Assembly (NCBI GenBank): GCA_019321725.1
Contig: CM033118.1
Span: 14,410,071 to 14,474,070 of the forward strand
Direction of reading: 5' to 3'
Source: Paulownia fortunei
Taxonomy: Eukaryota; Streptophyta; Magnoliopsida; Lamiales; Paulowniaceae
DNA: 64,000 nucleotides
Shown here: positions 44,153 to 56,287 of the stretch, one piece after another
Position numbering within the stretch: position 1 is the stretch's first letter
How the letters are laid out: each line of letters begins with the position of its first letter
Program-made: the position numbers and the translations under genes
Notes under the pieces: generated by a model
Database searches by the model: none
Seen by the model: the letters and a program-made list of their open reading frames with translations, nothing else
What the model was told of the DNA's origin: nothing

Positions 44153-45959
44153 TAGGCTTGTTATCGCCAGTGTTTTAAATGATTGAATTTATTAATAAAA
44201 TTTTATTCTTAATTATTTTTAAAGTATGATATTTTTCCACAAAATTTTCACCATACGTAGATCTCAATTGATAAATCACGTGGTTTAAATTTGGTGAAAA
44301 ACAGATAAGCAATTTGAGAGAAAATTAGTTTTTACTATAACACTCATTTCTTTTGGCTCAAAAATCAAACATGTTTTTTAATATCTTGTTGTAAAAATTT
44401 TATGCCATATTATAAAGAAGAAAAGTGGTTTGAAATGATATAAAACTCATAAAAATAGACTTATAACGAGTCAGATATGAATTTTTAAAGTTTTGCCTAG
44501 AATTTAAATTCGCCGGAAAAACATCGCAGCTTCGAAGAAGGTGCCGGAGGGCTGATGTGGCCGATGGTGAGCTGGTGCACAAGTGGCACCCAAGTAGCAT
44601 GCACGTGGCTGCTACACAACTAAACCTGCGTTTGGCATGATTCTTTGTAAATTCCAAAAAATGTTTTTAAAAAAAAAACCTAAAATCTCGGCTCATGAGG
44701 GGTAGCCTGCTGTAGTAGCTAAGGGCACGTTTGGCTTGTAATTTTTTCAGAAAATTCTAAAAAATTAAAAAAAAAAGAAGTTTGTGGGTGCTGTTTGACA
44801 CTTAGTACCATATACGCTTATAAAATAGGGGTATATGGGAAAAGGTGAGGGAAAATAAACTTGAGGGTTGTGTAGTGATATAATCTTCAAAGAGTTGACC
44901 ATCGATAGAAATATTTCATGGGCTCACAAAATTGGGGTGTGAAATATTTTCGTTGGACCTCAAGCCTACTAGGAAATTTGATTTCCTGAAACTTCCATTA
45001 GGGGTAATGGAGTTCGAAAAAATAGTGCTAGGCATTTAGTATTAAAGGCCTTATATTAAATGAATATGATTTTCTCATAGTTTACTTATTTTTTTGCCTC
45101 GTTGAAGATAATTGCTATCACTTAAAATTCCACTAAAAACTATTCTTGACAATAATAAACATTACTAATCTCCAATTCCATATGGATTACTCTTGAAATT
45201 TGAGAATGATTCTTAAATTTGAGAGGTTAAGAAATATGCAAAATGAGTGTTTCTATAAATAGTTGTAGAAACAACTTCACAAGAATTGTGGAAGTATCTC
45301 CCATTACATATTCTACAAAGAGTTGTAGAGAAACCTTCTAAAATTGTTGAAGAAGGACCTCCCATAAAGATTTATAGGAGATTCTAGCTGGCAAAGGTAG
45401 AGGATTAATCCAGATAAAATTGGTTCATGTCACTACTGCGAGATAATGGGGCATTGGAAAAGGGATGCAAGAATGATTTAGAAATATATTCTAAATAAAG
45501 TTTTGAATTAGAAAGAGTTTTGCTTCAAATTTAAATTTTGTTGAATTAAATAGTCGACATTGAAAATTCTTCTTAAGTATTAGATACTAGATATTGATCC
45601 CATCTCTGTGAAGAGTTGCATGAGTTGATAAGAGGAATACCATCAGTGTTGACGATTCTTCTAGTGTATAGGATATCGAACATCATCCCATCTTTTCAAA
45701 GAGTTGTGAAGAATGAGACTAAGAGTATGATCTTTTAGCTTCGGAGTAAAGCAAATGTTGGTTCATTAGATAAAAGAGCAATCCACTTAACCTTAAATGG
45801 AATTAGGGTAGTTCTTGTTATTTTTCTTTAGTGCTAAAAGACATTAAGAGCATAATCTCTGTTGGACAGAGAACGTTTGGTCAAAATATTAAAGGTGGAA
45901 ATGTTCCCTGGTTCTTAATGTTGGTACATTGACAAATGACTAGAACAACTGCAAATTCC
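44153..45959 (+). pseudogene. CopII leader and gag remnant
   Basis: The leader contains a GC-rich stretch (44505-44640) typical of the start of copia internal regions. Near 45425-45473 one frame gives CHYCEIMGHWKRDA, a zinc knuckle that has lost its last cysteine. Stops are frequent; no long frame remains. Confidence 0.5.
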
Positions 45960-46790
45960 ATGCCAGTTATTCAACAAAATAAAAGAAAAACTAGATAATT
46001 ATAATTCCCAACTTTTATGACATGCTAGATTTAGTCGCATCTCTAAGAAGAGAATTCACAAGTTAGCCCAATTGCTCGATCTTTCGAAAAAGCAAAGAAT
46101 GCCAACATGTGAGTCATGTCTCAAAGGGAAGATGACCAAATCACCATTTGTTTGACAAGTGGATTAATCTAAAGATCTATTGGATTTGATCCATTCAGAT
46201 ATATACGGGTCCACCAACTGTTAGTGCTCGTGGGAACTATCACTACTTCATAACCTTTACCAAAGATTATTCTAGGTATGGTTATGTCTATCTTATGAGG
46301 TATAAATCTAAAGCCTTTGAAAAGTTCAAAAATTTAGATGTAAAGTGAAGAAACAGACTGGGCTAAGTATTAAGGCTCTTCGGTCAGATCTAGGACATGA
46401 GTACTTGAGCACAGAGTTTTTTGATTATCTAAAAGAGAATGTGATTCCCTCACAATGGACTCCTCCTACTTCTCCATAGCTCAACGGAGTTCCAGAATAC
46501 AGGAATCGAACCTTGTTGGATATAGTTCTATCTATGATGAGTTTCACTTCATTATCTCTTTTATTCTGGAGCTATGCCTAAGAAACGGTCGGATACGTAT
46601 TAAATAGGGTGCCATTTAATGTCATGCCCAAAATGCCATATGAGATATAGTATGGTAAGACACCTTCCTATAAATACTTTAGGGTATAGAGGTATGCTGC
46701 TTATGTGAAGCAGCAAGTGGGAGATAAGCTAGATATGAGATCCATCTTATGCAAGTTTGTGGGGTATCCAGAATTGTTTATATACTGTTA
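45960..46790 (+). pseudogene. CopII integrase, first copy (broken)
   Basis: Frames around 46060-46290 give MPTCESCLKGKMTKSPF (end of the zinc domain and start of the core) and LLDLIHSDIYG with the first catalytic aspartate. Further on, LRSDLGHEYLSTEFFDYLKE gives the second aspartate region, and the segment near 46480-46520 fits the glutamate region (GVPEYRNRTLLD). Integrase order is kept but stops interrupt it. It is followed by a second, diverged copy of the same segment. Confidence 0.7.
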
Positions 46791-47334
46791 CTCCCCACAA
46801 TTTAATTCTCACAATTCAACAAAATAAAAGAAAATTAGATAATCATAGTTCCATGAGCCTATGGCACGCAAGATTAGTGCATATTTTTTAGAAAATGATT
46901 AACAAATTGGAACAACTGCTTGACCTAAAGGACGAGCAAGAACTACCAACATGTGAGTCTTATCTCAAAGGAAAGATGACCAAATCTCTACTTTTTGGAC
47001 AAGTGGAGCGAGCAAACATATATTGGATTTGATCCATATAGATGAATGTGGGCCACTAAATGTTAGTGCCTGAGGAAACTATAACTACTTCACACCTTTA
47101 CCGATGACTTCTCTAAGTATAGTTATTATACCTTTTAAAGTACAAGTCTGAAGTATTTGAAAAGTTCAAAAAATTCAGAAGTGAGGTAGAGGAACAAACT
47201 GGCTTAAGTATAAAAACTCTTCAATCTAATCGAGGAGATGAATACTTAAGCATAGAGTTTTTAGATTGTCTAAAAGAGAATGGGATGCTCACACAGTGGA
47301 CTCCTCCTGCTACTCCACAACTTAATTATGTGAT
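46791..47334 (+). pseudogene. CopII integrase, second diverged copy
   Basis: This repeats the segment 45965-46490: TTCAACAAAATAAAAGAAAA occurs at both starts, and CTCAAAGG-AAGATGACCAAATC, GATTTGATCCAT and GGACTCCTCCTGCTACTCC follow in the same order. The copies differ at many bases, so the duplication is old or two related elements are joined. It ends where an LTR D fragment begins. Confidence 0.7.
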
Positions 47335-47596
47335 AATTAGGTGAGTCATTCCTCTAGAATTTCTTGCTCATAAGGTGTTTGTTGTATTACTTCTAAGAAT
47401 TCACTCTTGTCTTTTGCAATTTTTGTATTCTACTTTGCTTAATCATCACTTGATTTTCTAGATAAAATTGAGACTATTTGAATTACAATACTTGCTGAAA
47501 TGTTTTAGTATGGTCCTTGTAGATACTCAACTTAACTCAACATTATATTAAAACTTGACACCGTGCACTTGCGGTTTGCAAAATATTTCATGAACA
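47335..47596 (+). repeat. 3' part of an LTR D copy
   Basis: It matches the last ~260 bp of the solo LTR at 54744-56282 (GATAATTAGGTGAGTCATTCCTCT at the start of the match) and ends ATGAACA. Confidence 0.8.
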
Positions 47597-47616
47597 ATAG
47601 CTCCAAAGCTTCTCTA

Positions 47617-47885
47617 TCTTATTTTAGTCCTAGGTCTTAGGAATTCTGTTAGATAGTTTCCTTATTTAGTTATCTATTTTACCAATAATGAGATTAGGGA
47701 AAGATATTATTGGATTTCTCTCTGAGATATTTCCTAGTTTAAGGCAGGAATAATTTCGGTAAATTAGGTTGTGATTACCAAGACTTAAGAAAACAATTTT
47801 CCTGCCTAAACATGTTCATATTTATGTCATTTTCTCCTTAACGATTAAGAAATATAAAAAACAAAGTTCTTAGTTTTTTTCTTCA
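47617..47885 (+). repeat. 5' LTR of CopI, left end uncertain
   Basis: It matches the 3' LTR 51632-51913 from TTTAGTCCTA onward (shared TAATGAGATTAGGGAAAGATATTA). The first ~25 bp, including the TGTTGGAA start, are missing or replaced. The end TTCTTCA abuts the primer site. Confidence 0.8.
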
Positions 47886-47897
47886 TGGTATTAAAGC
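47886..47897 (+). promoter_or_regulatory. Primer-binding site of CopI, tRNA-iMet type
   Basis: TGGTATTAAAGC, differing from TGGTATCAGAGC at two places, both transitions, directly after the LTR. Confidence 0.7.
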
Positions 47898-47941
47898 GAC
47901 CACTCTAAATACTAATAAATCCTCTCATAACTAAATACGGC

Positions 47942-48400
47942 ATGGCAACTACAAGGCCAAATTTAAATTATTTTGAGGTCACCTCCAAACCAGAGACTAC
48001 TATATTTGAGGATCAAAAAGCTATTTTCTGCCATTCACTGGTAAAAAACTAAATGGTTATAATTTCCTATCGTATGGAATCACTAAGGAAATTTAGGATG
48101 TTGCCAAATAGATGTATTCAAACAACCAGAACACATCTTCCTCAATCATTGGGACAAGTTCAGTAGCACAAAAAGGTAAATTCTCAATTGCCCTCATAAT
48201 GAATAAAAAGAAAACAAGCACACGGATCGTTGACTCGGGGCATATCACATGATCGGAGACTTAATCATCTTTCATAAGTATAGTCCATATCATGAGAATT
48301 ATACAATTCATATTGCTAATTGGTCTCTCTCAAAGTGGTTGGGAAGATCAATTGTACTCTCAAAGAATCTAGACACTTGATTCTATTCTTTTTGTTCCAA
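47942..48400 (+). pseudogene. CopI gag and protease remnant
   Basis: A gag-like ATG at 47942 opens a short frame. Most of gag is missing. Near 48225-48262 one frame reads RIVDSGHITH-like text around the protease active site DSG, but a base is lost so that the alanine and following residues shift. Confidence 0.6.
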
Positions 48401-49340
48401 AACTTCATTGCAATTTGCTATCGATCAACAAACTAACATGTGACCTAAACTGTGTGGTAGAGTTCTCTTCTAATTTGTGTAAATTTCATGTCTTGGATTT
48501 AATGAGGATAATTGGTAGTGCTTATGTGTATTTAGGGTTCTACCTTCTCAATATTAATTCTTCACTTGAAATAAAAACTCAAACTGTAAATTCTATGTCC
48601 TTAACAATTCTATCAAACAAAAGTTCAAGTCCTACTTCTAATAATGTTAAGTGTAGTTATGTTATGGCGCTATTGCCTAGGTTACCCAAATTTTGTGTAC
48701 CTAGAAAAATTATTTCCCTCGATATTCATCCATAAAAGTTCCAAGCTATTCCATCATGAAATATTTCATCTTGCCAAACATACTCGTACTTCATATCCTA
48801 GTCAGACTTACAAACCATCACAACTATTTGCATTAATTCCTATTGTTGTATGGGGAACATCAAGAAGTAAAAAGATGACAAGCTATAAATGGTTCGTTTT
48901 CTTTATTGATGATCATACCCGAATTACTTTAGTTTTTTTAATAAAAGAAAAATCAGAGATAGGTTAAAAATTTAAAAATCTCAACACCATGATTCAAACA
49001 CAGTTTCAGTAAAAAATTCTAAGTGCTCAGAATCGATAATGCCAAACAATACTTTCAGTCAGTCTTGGGAAAGTATCTCTAGAGTTAGGGAATAGTCCAT
49101 CAAATCTCATGTGTCCACACCCCCTAACAAAATGGGATTGTCGAGAGAAAGAACATTCATCTATTAAAAGTGCCTAGATAATTAATATTCTCCACTCATG
49201 TTCTAAAGTATTTTTTGGGTGAGGCTGTCCTTACAGCAACATATCTTATCAATAGATTGCCCTCAAGAATACTCCAATTCCAAACACCATATCAAGACCT
49301 TCTTCATTTATTTCCATCTTTTCAATTCCCACACAAATCT
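48401..49340 (+). pseudogene. CopI pre-integrase and integrase (broken)
   Basis: The open stretch at 48415-48735 has LLSINKLTCDLNCVVEF, the copia pre-integrase motif. The overlapping stretch to 48967 has KWFVFFIDDHTRITLVF, the core with the first catalytic aspartate nearby. Later pieces, near 49130-49330, show the glutamate region and TPYQDLLH. Frameshifts separate the pieces. Confidence 0.75.
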
Positions 49341-50139
49341 TTGGATGTTCAATATTTGTTCATATTAATCCTCACCACTCTAGTAAGTTGATCCAAAGTC
49401 TATAAAGTGCATCTTCATTAAATAGTCTCCAAATCAAAAGACGTATAAGTGTTATTCACCTATTACAAGAAAGATATACAACTTCGTAGATGAAACCTTT
49501 GCGAACATCACCCTTACTACCCCAAACCTGTAATTTAAGGAAAGAGTACAAAGTATTTCAATTTTGGGAAAATAAACAAAAATCAACATATTGTATTTCA
49601 TTCTTCATTTCCACTTATTCCACCAATTGAGTCCATTCCAGGTATGGTTGCGTTCAAGAGTCAAAGTCAATACAAGTAGATCCACAAACTCTTTCATCTT
49701 CATTTCTCTGTCAAAGTCAATCCAACCTAGAACCACAAATTCCATCTTCATCCCTTTATCAAAGTCAATCAAAACTAGATTAAAAAAACTCCTTTATTTA
49801 CACCACCTGTGCAAAGTGAATTTCATATCCCATCAAGTAGAGGAAGAAATGACCAGAAGGTAGGACAATCAACACATTTGAAGTAATACCAAGACTTAGA
49901 ACCGAATCCAAGGTCAAGTAAAATTACTTGAGATGAGAGTGTTTTTGAGAATGTAGATAGTGATGCATCAAATGATGATTTACAATGGCCTATAGCAATG
50001 AGAAAAAAAGTGAGATCATCACTAATCATATAATGCATAATTTTATTTCATATAAAGGATTATCTACTGCATTTCAAGCATTTATAACTTTCGTTGATAC
50101 CATATGAATTTTGAGTAGTATACAAGAAGCACTTAAAGT
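49341..50139 (+). other. CopI spacer between integrase and RT
   Basis: Low-complexity DNA with short repeats of TCAAAGTCAATC text (49667-49770), where copia polyproteins have a variable linker. Open frames are short. Confidence 0.5.
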
Positions 50140-51620
50140 CATAGAATGGAGAAATGTTGTATCAAAAGAAATTCAAGCCTTAGAGAAGAATAGAACATGA
50201 GACCTATTAGATCTCTCATCCAAAAAAGGGCTACTTGGGTGAAAATAGATTTTTACCATAAGACATAAGGTAGATGGGAGTGTGGATAGGTTTAAGGCAT
50301 GACTTGTTGCTAAAAGGTACACTCAATCTTATGGAATTGACTATCAAGAGATATTTAAACCAGTTGCTAAGCTCAACATAATTCCAATTCTTCTCTCCTT
50401 AGCGGCCAACTTGGACTGGCTACTTCATCAACTCGACATTAGGAATGCATTTCTTAATGGGGGACCTAGAGGAGAAAGTGTACATTGAGATCCGATAGTG
50501 CTAATAAGGTTTTCAGACTTAAAAAAATCCATATATAGCCTTAAACAACCCTTTAAGCATGGTTGGACAGATTCTCAGGTCAATAGTCGAGTTTAGTTAC
50601 ATCTAATGCCAAGAAGATCATACTCTCTAGGTTAAACATTCACTAGAAGGGAAAAAAGTAATCCTGATTATGTATGTAGATGACACTATATTGACAGATG
50701 ACTTCAATGAAGAACTAGCTAGATTAAAGAGGTTCATAGCAAAGGAGTTCAAAGTAAATAACTTGGGGTATTTATAAATTCTTAGGCATGGAAGTAGCAT
50801 GATCACAACATGGTATATTCATCTCTCAACAAAAAATTTATCCTAGACTTGTTGCAAGAAATTGGAATGCTTGAGAGTAAACCTATTGATACTTTGGACC
50901 TTACGAAGAACATTAAAACAACAATACATAGTTCACCTATTGATAAGGGGAGATATCAACGACTCAAGGGGAAACTTATTTATATCTCACACACTCAATT
51001 GGATATTATCTTTCCTGTTAGTGTAGTAAGTCAATTTATGAACAACCCAACTGAAGAACACATAAGTTGTCAACCAAATTCCAAGTTACCTTAAGATAAC
51101 ACTAGGAAAATTTTGTTTTATAAGATTTCCCAAGAAAAGTAGTTGAAATCTACTTGGATACGGATTGGCTTGGAGATGTTAAGAGATCAAAGATCCATGT
51201 CACATAATTGTACTTACTTGTGGGGAAATATTGTGTCATAAGAGAAGTTAAAAGTAATTGGTAGTCTCGAAGAGCAGTGAGGAAGCAGACTTTAGGGCAT
51301 TGACACTCGGGTTTTGCAAAAGGAATGTGGTTAAGAAAGTTGCTAAAAGAATTAAACTTTCTAATTAAGAAGCCACTATAGTTGTGTTGTGATAATCAGG
51401 CCTCCATAAGTATCGTAAAGAATCCGATTCACCATGATAGGATGAAACACATGGAGATAGATCATTACTTCATCTTAAAGAAGATAGAACAGGGGATAAC
51501 ACAACTGATCTATGTTCCAACAAGTTCTCAAAATGCAGATATTCTCACCAAAGCATTGCCTAGGATACACTTTGATGATTTCTCAAACAAGTTAAGCATG
51601 ATTAACATATACAACCCAAT
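50140..51620 (+). pseudogene. CopI reverse transcriptase and RNase H (broken)
   Basis: Pieces in order: EWRNVVSKEIQALEKN (RT entry), KRYTQSYGIDYQEIFKPVAK, LHQLDIRNAFLNG (first catalytic block), YVDDTILTDD at 50672-50701 (catalytic box, intact), then GRYQRLKGKLIYISHTQLDI. RNase H ends with the open frame 51382-51624 (NQASISIVKNPIHHDR, SQNADILTKALP). Several frameshifts and stops lie between these pieces. Confidence 0.85.
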
Positions 51621-51631
51621 TTGAGAGGAAG
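51621..51631 (+). promoter_or_regulatory. Polypurine tract of CopI
   Basis: TTGAGAGGAAG directly before the LTR start TGTTGGAA; TTGAGGGGGAG is the usual copia form. Confidence 0.8.
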
Positions 51632-51913
51632 TGTTGGAAATTCAGAATTAATTTAGTCCTACGCTCTAGGAATTTTTTTAGATACTTTTCTTATATAGTT
51701 ATCTATTTACTAATAATGAGATTAGGGAAAGATATTAACAAATTTCTCTTTGATTTATTTCCTAGTTTAGGGTACGAATATTTTCAGTAAATTAGGTTGT
51801 GATTATAATAAATTAACATAGCAGTTTTGTTGTCTAATCATGTATATATTTCTGTAATCTTTTCTCTTTAATGATTAAGAAGTACCATAATTTATTTTTC
51901 AATTTTTTCTTTA
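51632..51913 (+). repeat. 3' LTR of CopI
   Basis: It starts TGTTGGAAATTCAGAATT and ends near TTTTTTCTTTA; the last bases are set by comparison with the 5' LTR. After it comes an antisense copia RT fragment. Confidence 0.8.
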
Positions 51914-51968
51914 AAGTTACTATTTGTAACAATCATGTTATATCAACATAAACGACAAGCAAAGTTAT
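51914..51968 (-). pseudogene. CopIII RT fragment, part left of the solo LTR
   Basis: On the minus strand it continues the RT frame of 53899-54058 with TLLVVYVD, the catalytic YVDD region. The two parts join across the solo C2 LTR when one copy of the GTTAT duplication is removed. Confidence 0.6.
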
Positions 51969-53898
51969 TGATAAGTGCATATTTTAACATATTTTTATAT
52001 CAAATTCTTTATACTTTTCTTGCTTTATTCTTGTTAATATTATAGTTATATTAATATTTTGTGTTAAGGAATCAACGAACAAAAAGATATCAAAAAGAGC
52101 CAAAATAAAACCAAAGAAGATAACACTTCATGAGCAAGTTGGGAGATTATATTTCATTGGATCAAAGAAGCATCACAATTAGAAGAAAAGGGCAATTTTT
52201 TCCTAAATCTATCATGTGTAGATCAAATTAAATGTAAGAAACCACTTGGACTTTGCAAGTGATTGTTGTGCTTGCATTAAATTAAAAAAAACATATTTCC
52301 AGACTTGGGCGGTTTTTATATTTTGGGCATAACTCCATGTTCAAAAGCTATATAGACCTGAATCAAGTTCATTTGAAAGCCAAGAGATAGAACTACAACT
52401 TTGATGTTGGAAGCTCAGCCCAATTCAATCTTGATTAAAACATAAAATTCGTGAAGTGTGTGCATTAGAAGGAATCTATCTATGTTGGCATATCTTTTTA
52501 AATCAAGCATAACTTCCCCTTAGTGATTGAAATGAGGTGATTCAAGTTGAAAAATAAAGCTAACAGAAAAATAAATAGCTTTCCTGTTAATTAATTGTTC
52601 AAAATCAGCTGATTTCATAGAGCAAAAATATGTGACATAATTCATATCTAAAAAGAACATGTAAATTTAGAGCATATTTGAAGAAAATTTGGAGTGCATT
52701 TGGAGTGAATTTGGAGATGCAAATTTAGGCACTCTTCTACTATAAATAGGGGCTCTTGAATGGCATTCAAGATACATAAAAACCCTTAGAGGAGGAAAGA
52801 AAGTTTTATTGTTGTCTTTCTTTAGGCTAAGTTTCCTATTAATAATGTAAGTTTTCTAGTAGTAATAGAAATATATTCTCTAGTTTCTCTTCTATTTTTA
52901 GTCTTTTTTTCTACTTTCATTATGTCTTTCTAGATCTTATTTAGCTGAGGGAAAAGGGTGAACATTTTAATGGACAAAGAGAAACGGTTATAAAGGTATA
53001 TAATGTTCAGGTGTGTTGTATTATTGTTTAAATTTTTGATTGAAACCCTCCTTGTTTTGTGGTGATTCTTGATTTATGTATCACCAATGGCACAACAAAT
53101 ACTTGGGTTCATTTAGCTTATTATATAGTTCTACTCCACCAACTGCTAATGTGAAACATTTTCTTACTGTAAACAAAAGTGTGCATAAATAGTTAATCCC
53201 ATAAATAAGTGTTGGTATTAAAATCCTCCTTGTTTGTAGTGATTCTTGATTTATGTATCACCAACTACACAATAAATACTTGGGTTTATTTAGCTTACTG
53301 TATGATTCTACTCCACCAACTTCTAATGTGAAACCTTGATTTGTTGTAGACAAATATGTGGATAAATACTTAATTCAATATATAAGTGTTGGCATTAAAA
53401 ATATTCTTATTTAGTGGCAATTTATTATATGGTTTATACTCCACGGACTGCTAATGTAAGACTTTGATTTGTTGTAGACAAAGTTGTGCATAAATACATG
53501 ATCTTATAAACAAGTATTGGTGTTAAGAGATAATTTGCAAACAATAAGACAATATCATGATTACCTTAATGCATGAGCTATTTGATAACATCTTTCCATT
53601 GGAATCTTCATTGTGTATGGATCCCGATAGAGGCATTTAAAAGAGATAAAAAGATAAATAATCATTCCTCTATCCAATATTCAAGAGTGGATCATTAATC
53701 CTCAGTAATTTTATTACTTTGAAATCTTAGTTATATCATAAAAATTTTCTTTATAATCTAAACTACATTTAGCCCATCTTTTAAGAAATATAAACCCAAA
53801 AACTTCAAGCAACTTCCATGTGGATCAATCTCGTACTCTCGAGAAATTTATTACTTGATGCAACATGATCTTAGGTTTGCAACCTTAAAATTGTAGTA
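51969..53898 (+). repeat. Solo LTR of subfamily C2 with target duplication GTTAT
   Basis: It runs from TGATAAGTGCATATT to TTGTAGTA (the usual end is TAGCA) and is about 1930 bp long. GTTAT flanks it on both sides (51964-51968 and 53899-53903). Both sides join to one continuous antisense copia RT fragment, which confirms the boundaries. It holds three tandem units (53037-53220, 53221-53397, and a shortened 53398-53526), more than the Ath2 LTR. TATA box at 52741-52748. The internal region was presumably lost by LTR-LTR recombination. Confidence 0.9.
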
Positions 53899-54058
53899 GT
53901 TATATCATCACCAACTCTCTTATAGAATAAAGTGTGATTTGCTAAAGCTTGCTTGAAACCATACTCTTTCATGAGTTGCTCAATTTTCCAAACCATGCTC
54001 TTGGTAATTGTTTCAACCTATATAGAGCCTTCTTCAGCTTACACACCTTACCTTCTTT
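53899..54058 (-). pseudogene. CopIII RT fragment, part right of the solo LTR
   Basis: Minus-strand frame with [18 protein letters not shown], a hallmark of copia RT, followed by a short gap and HTLFYKRV-type text in another frame. It is a small piece of a third copia element in antisense; no LTR of its own is seen. Confidence 0.7.
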
Positions 54059-54420
54059 CAATGATAGCACATCATATTACAACAAAAAAATCATTCCCTC
54101 TCTCCTTAACGCTTTCTCTAATGATACTGAACTCCCTAACCCTAAGCCATCAGATCCTCTGCCTAGATGGACGTTTGCAAACACTTTAAGGCCACCACCT
54201 ATCATAGCTCCGCCGTATCTAAGAGCAACAAAGAAGGGATTAACTAAAATCACATCAGTAATAGGGCAACATATATCACACAAAGGTGATCGAGCATTAT
54301 TCTTGTCTATGAAATCAGTATCTTGTCGATCCCTTTCAAATATATAATTTCTAGAAAGTTTTAGTAGTATTATTTTTAAAATAATTTTTTAAATATTTTT
54401 AAAATTATAAAGAGGGTCTA
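54059..54420. other. Open stretch of unknown origin
   Basis: The plus strand is open from 53949 to 54347 and the minus strand from 54283 to 54077. The section 54110-54300 has higher GC content and a proline-rich translation (NPKPSDPLPRWTF). I do not recognise either product, and the first part of the plus frame overlaps the antisense copia RT. It may be captured or host DNA, but I see nothing that proves a gene. Confidence 0.3.
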
Positions 54421-54743
54421 ATAGGCCTAATAGTATTAGAGTAATGCCCGATGTACCAATTAATGGTCGCTTCTACATTGTAGCTCAAATTTCTTTAATA
54501 AAACTGGCATTTCTTTATATTTAATTACACTTAAGCAATTAGATAAAGTCCCTAGACTATACATAGCTATAGGGATGGTTGCATATGATGGAAACCATGA
54601 AAAATACTTCTATGGATTTCGTCTAAAATTAGTTCTAAGTCGAAAGTTCACTAAGATTAAACATCAATAAGCCCATTAGGCTCATGTAGATGATGTATGC
54701 TCTAAAAGAGGATGTCTCGTTCCATAAGCATCGACATGGTGAC
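54421..54743 (+). repeat. LTR E, left part
   Basis: It is continuous with 56288 onward once the solo LTR D and one GTGAC are removed: the text around the join reads ATGGTGACACAAGTGCATATG. The true LTR start could not be fixed; 54421 is an estimate. Confidence 0.4.
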
Positions 54744-56282
54744 TGATAAGTTGGTTTTATACCAACAATTCATAAACCTTTTGATTAAAATCTTGTAGGT
54801 AATGATAAAAGAAGAAGAAATTGGGAAGAAACCAAAACTTGGTTGAAATGTTGAAAAATCTATATTGTGCTGCTACTGATGGCAGTATTTGTATTTTAAT
54901 CATAAGTATTTGATCAAAAATTATATTGATATAATTCATAATCCATTGGAAAGCCAAGAAATAGATATACAACGTTCATGTTTACCATAAAATCTATTTC
55001 CTATTATTCTAATGAAAAACATCAAGTTCAAAAGTCAATACTGGACTGAACATTACTTGTATGACATATTTCGATATTTTAGGAATAACTCTCTCCAACG
55101 ATGTCCTATTGATATTATTCATGATGATATAGAAAGATAAAAGATAGGGATACAAGTCATATGCAGACACAAAAAGTTGTTTTGGCTTAGAAAGTGGTGA
55201 AAACTCGGTTTAAAGAGGCTACATATGCTGGAGAAATAGGTTTTGGACAGAAAGTTTAATGCCTAGCTGTGTCTAGTTGTCCAGTCAGTGTCTACGCATT
55301 GGGACGTGGATAAAAGGGAAAAATGGGTTTTTAGCCCTCTTTAGGGCATCTCCCTTATGATTTTAAGGACCCCAAAGAGCCTTCAAAGGTATTCTGGGAG
55401 ATGAGAAATTGTTCTTGATAGAAGGAGTGCTGCTGGATAGAAGGGGAATATTCTTGAAGACACGGAAGCCATTCTTGGAGACAAGAAGAGTTTAAACCAT
55501 TTCTCTTACTTCACAAATTTGTGAACAATTTCCATGTTCTTTCTTTTGTATTTCTTGAAGTTATATTCATACATGATAAACTAAACATTTTCTTATAGAG
55601 GATGATGTAACCTTATTTGATCATGTGTTTTGAATTCCAAACAATATTAATTCAAGTTATTTATCTTGTTTGTGTTATCTTGCTTAGTATTGCATCTTGA
55701 TTAAATTGACCATTAATTGAGAGTATTTGATGTATGAGATTCAATACTCGAGAGAGGGAAGATTATACATGATCATAAAGATAACATAACTTAGGAATCA
55801 TAGAGTTGAGAAGTTTATGAAACCTTCGAAGTTTTGAAGAAGAATTCATTGAACTTTTGTAGAGTTTTATTCTTGAGTTTTTACAGAGATATTGAAATTC
55901 ATATTGGAACTCATAGTCAATTCGACACTCAAGAGAGACAATTGATGAGCTTAGGAATTCTTGACTTACATGTGTTGTTGATTTGAATTGGTATGTTTTG
56001 GAAGGAAGAATATAGGTGATAATTAGGTGAGTCATTCCTCTGAAATTTCTTGCTCATAACGTATTTGTTGTATTACTTCTAAGAACTCACTCTTGTCTTT
56101 TGAAGTTTTTATATTCTACTTTGTCTAATCATCACTTGATTTTCTAGATTAAATTGAGACTATTTGAACTACAATACTTGCAGCAATTTTTTATTACAAT
56201 TCTTATGGATACTCAACTCAACTCACTATTGTATTAAAACTTGACACCGTACACTTGTGGTTTGCAATATATTTCATGAACA
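54744..56282 (+). repeat. Solo LTR of family D with target duplication GTGAC
   Basis: It runs from TGATAAGTTGG to TTTCATGAACA, 1539 bp, with GTGAC on both sides (54739-54743 and 56283-56287). Its TGATAAG start resembles Athila-type LTRs but the rest does not match C1 or C2. End pieces of the same family lie at 4629-4714 and 47335-47596. No internal domain of this family is in the window. Confidence 0.9.
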
Positions 56283-56287
56283 GTGAC

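Larger units (their letters stand above)
47617..51913 (+). mobile_element. CopI: Ty1/copia element, decayed, with both LTRs
   Basis: About 4.3 kb with LTRs of roughly 270 bp, primer site, short gag remnant, protease, integrase, RT, RNase H and polypurine tract in the order typical of Ty1/copia (integrase before RT). All frames are broken. The LTRs differ at many sites, so the insertion is old. Confidence 0.85.
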
